DNA of 5,501 bases, from assembly GCA_903854645.1 (NCBI GenBank), contig CAINWY010000021.1, forward strand, positions 1 to 5,501, in the 5' to 3' direction. A model generated the notes under the pieces. It saw only the letters and a program-made list of their open reading frames with translations. It was not told the DNA's origin and made no database searches. Of this stretch, positions 5,067 through 5,501 are shown one piece after another (position 1 is the stretch's first letter; each line of letters begins with the position of its first letter). The translations under genes and the position numbers were made by a program. Origin of the DNA: an uncultured bacterium. GTDB lineage: Bacteria; Patescibacteriota; Minisyncoccia; Phycocordibacterales; UBA9973.

Positions 5067-5094
5067 TTGACAATTTAAAAATAAAGTGTATAAT
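5067..5094 (+). promoter_or_regulatory. Consensus sigma70 promoter, near-leaderless
   Basis: Perfect TTGACA (5067-5072) and perfect TATAAT (5089-5094) are separated by 16 bp. The expected start at about 5100-5102 is only 2-4 nt before ATG 5104, so the mRNA would be leaderless or nearly so. It is the strongest promoter match in the window and drives the secreted Tyr/Asn-rich protein. Confidence 0.85.
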
Positions 5095-5103
5095 ACAGAC
5101 GTT

Positions 5104-5501
5104 ATGAAAATCAATAATTTAGTCATTTTCCTATTCATATTTGTTGTATTCTCGTTTATTCCTGTCTTTAAAACAGAGGCATGTTATGATGATTGTCCCA
5201 ATTATTATATTGGAGATTTTTATGATGGGGTTGATTATAATTCTACTTACTATAGAGGATCCAATTATAATGGACCATTTTATGATAATAGGTTTGAATA
5301 TGATGGAGGTTACTATGATGGATTAAATTACTATTCTGTTAATTATAATTCACCAGAATATAATTCAGTTTATTATAATGGTTTAAATTATAATTCACCG
5401 AATTATTATAATGTTGTCTACAATACTCCAGGATATAATACACCGATCTACAATACTCCAGGATATAATACACCGATCTACAATACTCCAGGATATAATA
5501 C
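5104..5501 (+). CDS. Secreted Tyr/Asn-rich repeat protein (3' end beyond window)
   Basis: From ATG 5104 the frame stays open to the window edge, giving 132 codons of an incomplete protein. Residues 1-26 are a signal peptide: MKINN, a long hydrophobic core LVIFLFIFVVFSFIPVF (6-22), then KTEA with likely signal peptidase I cleavage after Ala26 (Thr at -3, Ala at -1). A pair of cysteines (Cys27, Cys31) follows. The mature part seen so far is about one quarter Tyr (27 of 106) and one fifth Asn (20), with Gly, Pro, Asp and Ser/Thr, no Lys and only two Arg. It is built of degenerate YNSP/YDG units that become exact YNTPGYNTPI repeats from residue 106. No known family was recognised. Such composition suggests an exported, extended, perhaps self-associating or cross-linked surface protein; this is inference. 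The consensus promoter, signal peptide and in-frame repeats make it a confident gene. Confidence 0.85.
   Translation, partial: MKINNLVIFLFIFVVFSFIPVFKTEACYDDCPNYYIGDFYDGVDYNSTYYRGSNYNGPFYDNRFEYDGGYYDGLNYYSVNYNSPEYNSVYYNGLNYNSPNYYNVVYNTPGYNTPIYNTPGYNTPIYNTPGYN
5341..5399 (+). repeat. Degenerate 45-nt repeat in the secreted-protein gene
   Basis: The 14-nt block AATTATAATTCACC occurs at 5341-5354 and again at 5386-5399, 45 nt apart, within a loosely repeated 15-residue pattern NYNSP(E/N)Y..V.YN. These look like older, diverged copies preceding the exact 30-nt repeats. Confidence 0.6.
5419..5501 (+). repeat. Exact 30-nt tandem repeats, continuing past the window
   Basis: Two identical 30-nt units (5419-5448 and 5449-5478) and the first 23 nt of a third (5479-5501) encode YNTPGYNTPI each. 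The period is a multiple of three, so gain or loss of units keeps the frame. No sequence divergence between copies indicates recent expansion or ongoing homogenisation. The total number of units is not visible. Confidence 0.95.

Noticed and set aside
5173..5184. Lipoprotein signal (lipobox) at the Cys27 of the secreted protein
   Set aside because: The residues before the Cys are Thr-Glu-Ala; a lipobox needs a small aliphatic pattern such as Leu-Ala-Gly, so ordinary signal peptidase I cleavage is more likely.
5141..5326. 61-codon plus-strand frame rich in Ile and Met
   Set aside because: It is an out-of-frame reading of the secreted Tyr/Asn-rich gene (TATGAT repeats read as ATG codons).
5419..5501. 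CRISPR array suggested by regular 30-nt repeats
   Set aside because: Units are directly adjacent with no spacers and lie in frame within a coding sequence, so they are protein-coding tandem repeats.

Overview
The window looks like a piece of a small, AT-rich bacterial genome, most probably from the Patescibacteria/CPR (Parcubacteria-like). The support is indirect: very short gene families typical of that radiation (UPF0213-type GIY-YIG, a CxxC-x17-CxxC zinc-ribbon protein, a short YgjP-like metallopeptidase, an ABC-F ATPase, a nitronate-monooxygenase-like flavoprotein), almost no Shine-Dalgarno sequences, and small low-complexity Ala/Pro/Val proteins. There is no rRNA or other phylogenetic marker, so the placement is an inference.

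Layout: positions 1-233 hold a minus-strand tRNA-Gln(UUG) at 92-162 with a good promoter (178-206) and a terminator hairpin (56-85). To its left lies an inverted copy of the tRNA's 3' end, split by a 25-nt hairpin insert. From 234 to 3476 everything is on the plus strand: a GIY-YIG nuclease-domain protein (234-479), an unlisted 47-aa acidic repeat protein (543-686) closed by a 20-bp perfect hairpin, a Gly/Arg-rich zinc-ribbon protein with a basic tail (823-1386) closed by a strong terminator, a YgjP-like metalloprotease (1503-1916), a hairpin-containing gap, and an ABC-F ATPase (2004-3476). A bidirectional terminator (3492-3521) separates this from a convergent minus-strand nitronate-monooxygenase-like gene (3541-4923). 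The last 400 bases hold a divergent plus-strand gene, open at the window edge, for a secreted Tyr/Asn-rich repeat protein driven from a consensus sigma70 promoter that makes its mRNA nearly leaderless.

The genes do not form one obvious pathway. Each has its own promoter or terminator except YgjP-like/ABC-F, which may be co-transcribed. The most notable items are the split inverted tRNA end, the pair of adjacent low-complexity proteins of opposite charge, and the secreted tyrosine-rich repeat protein with its leaderless promoter and exact 30-bp tandem repeats.
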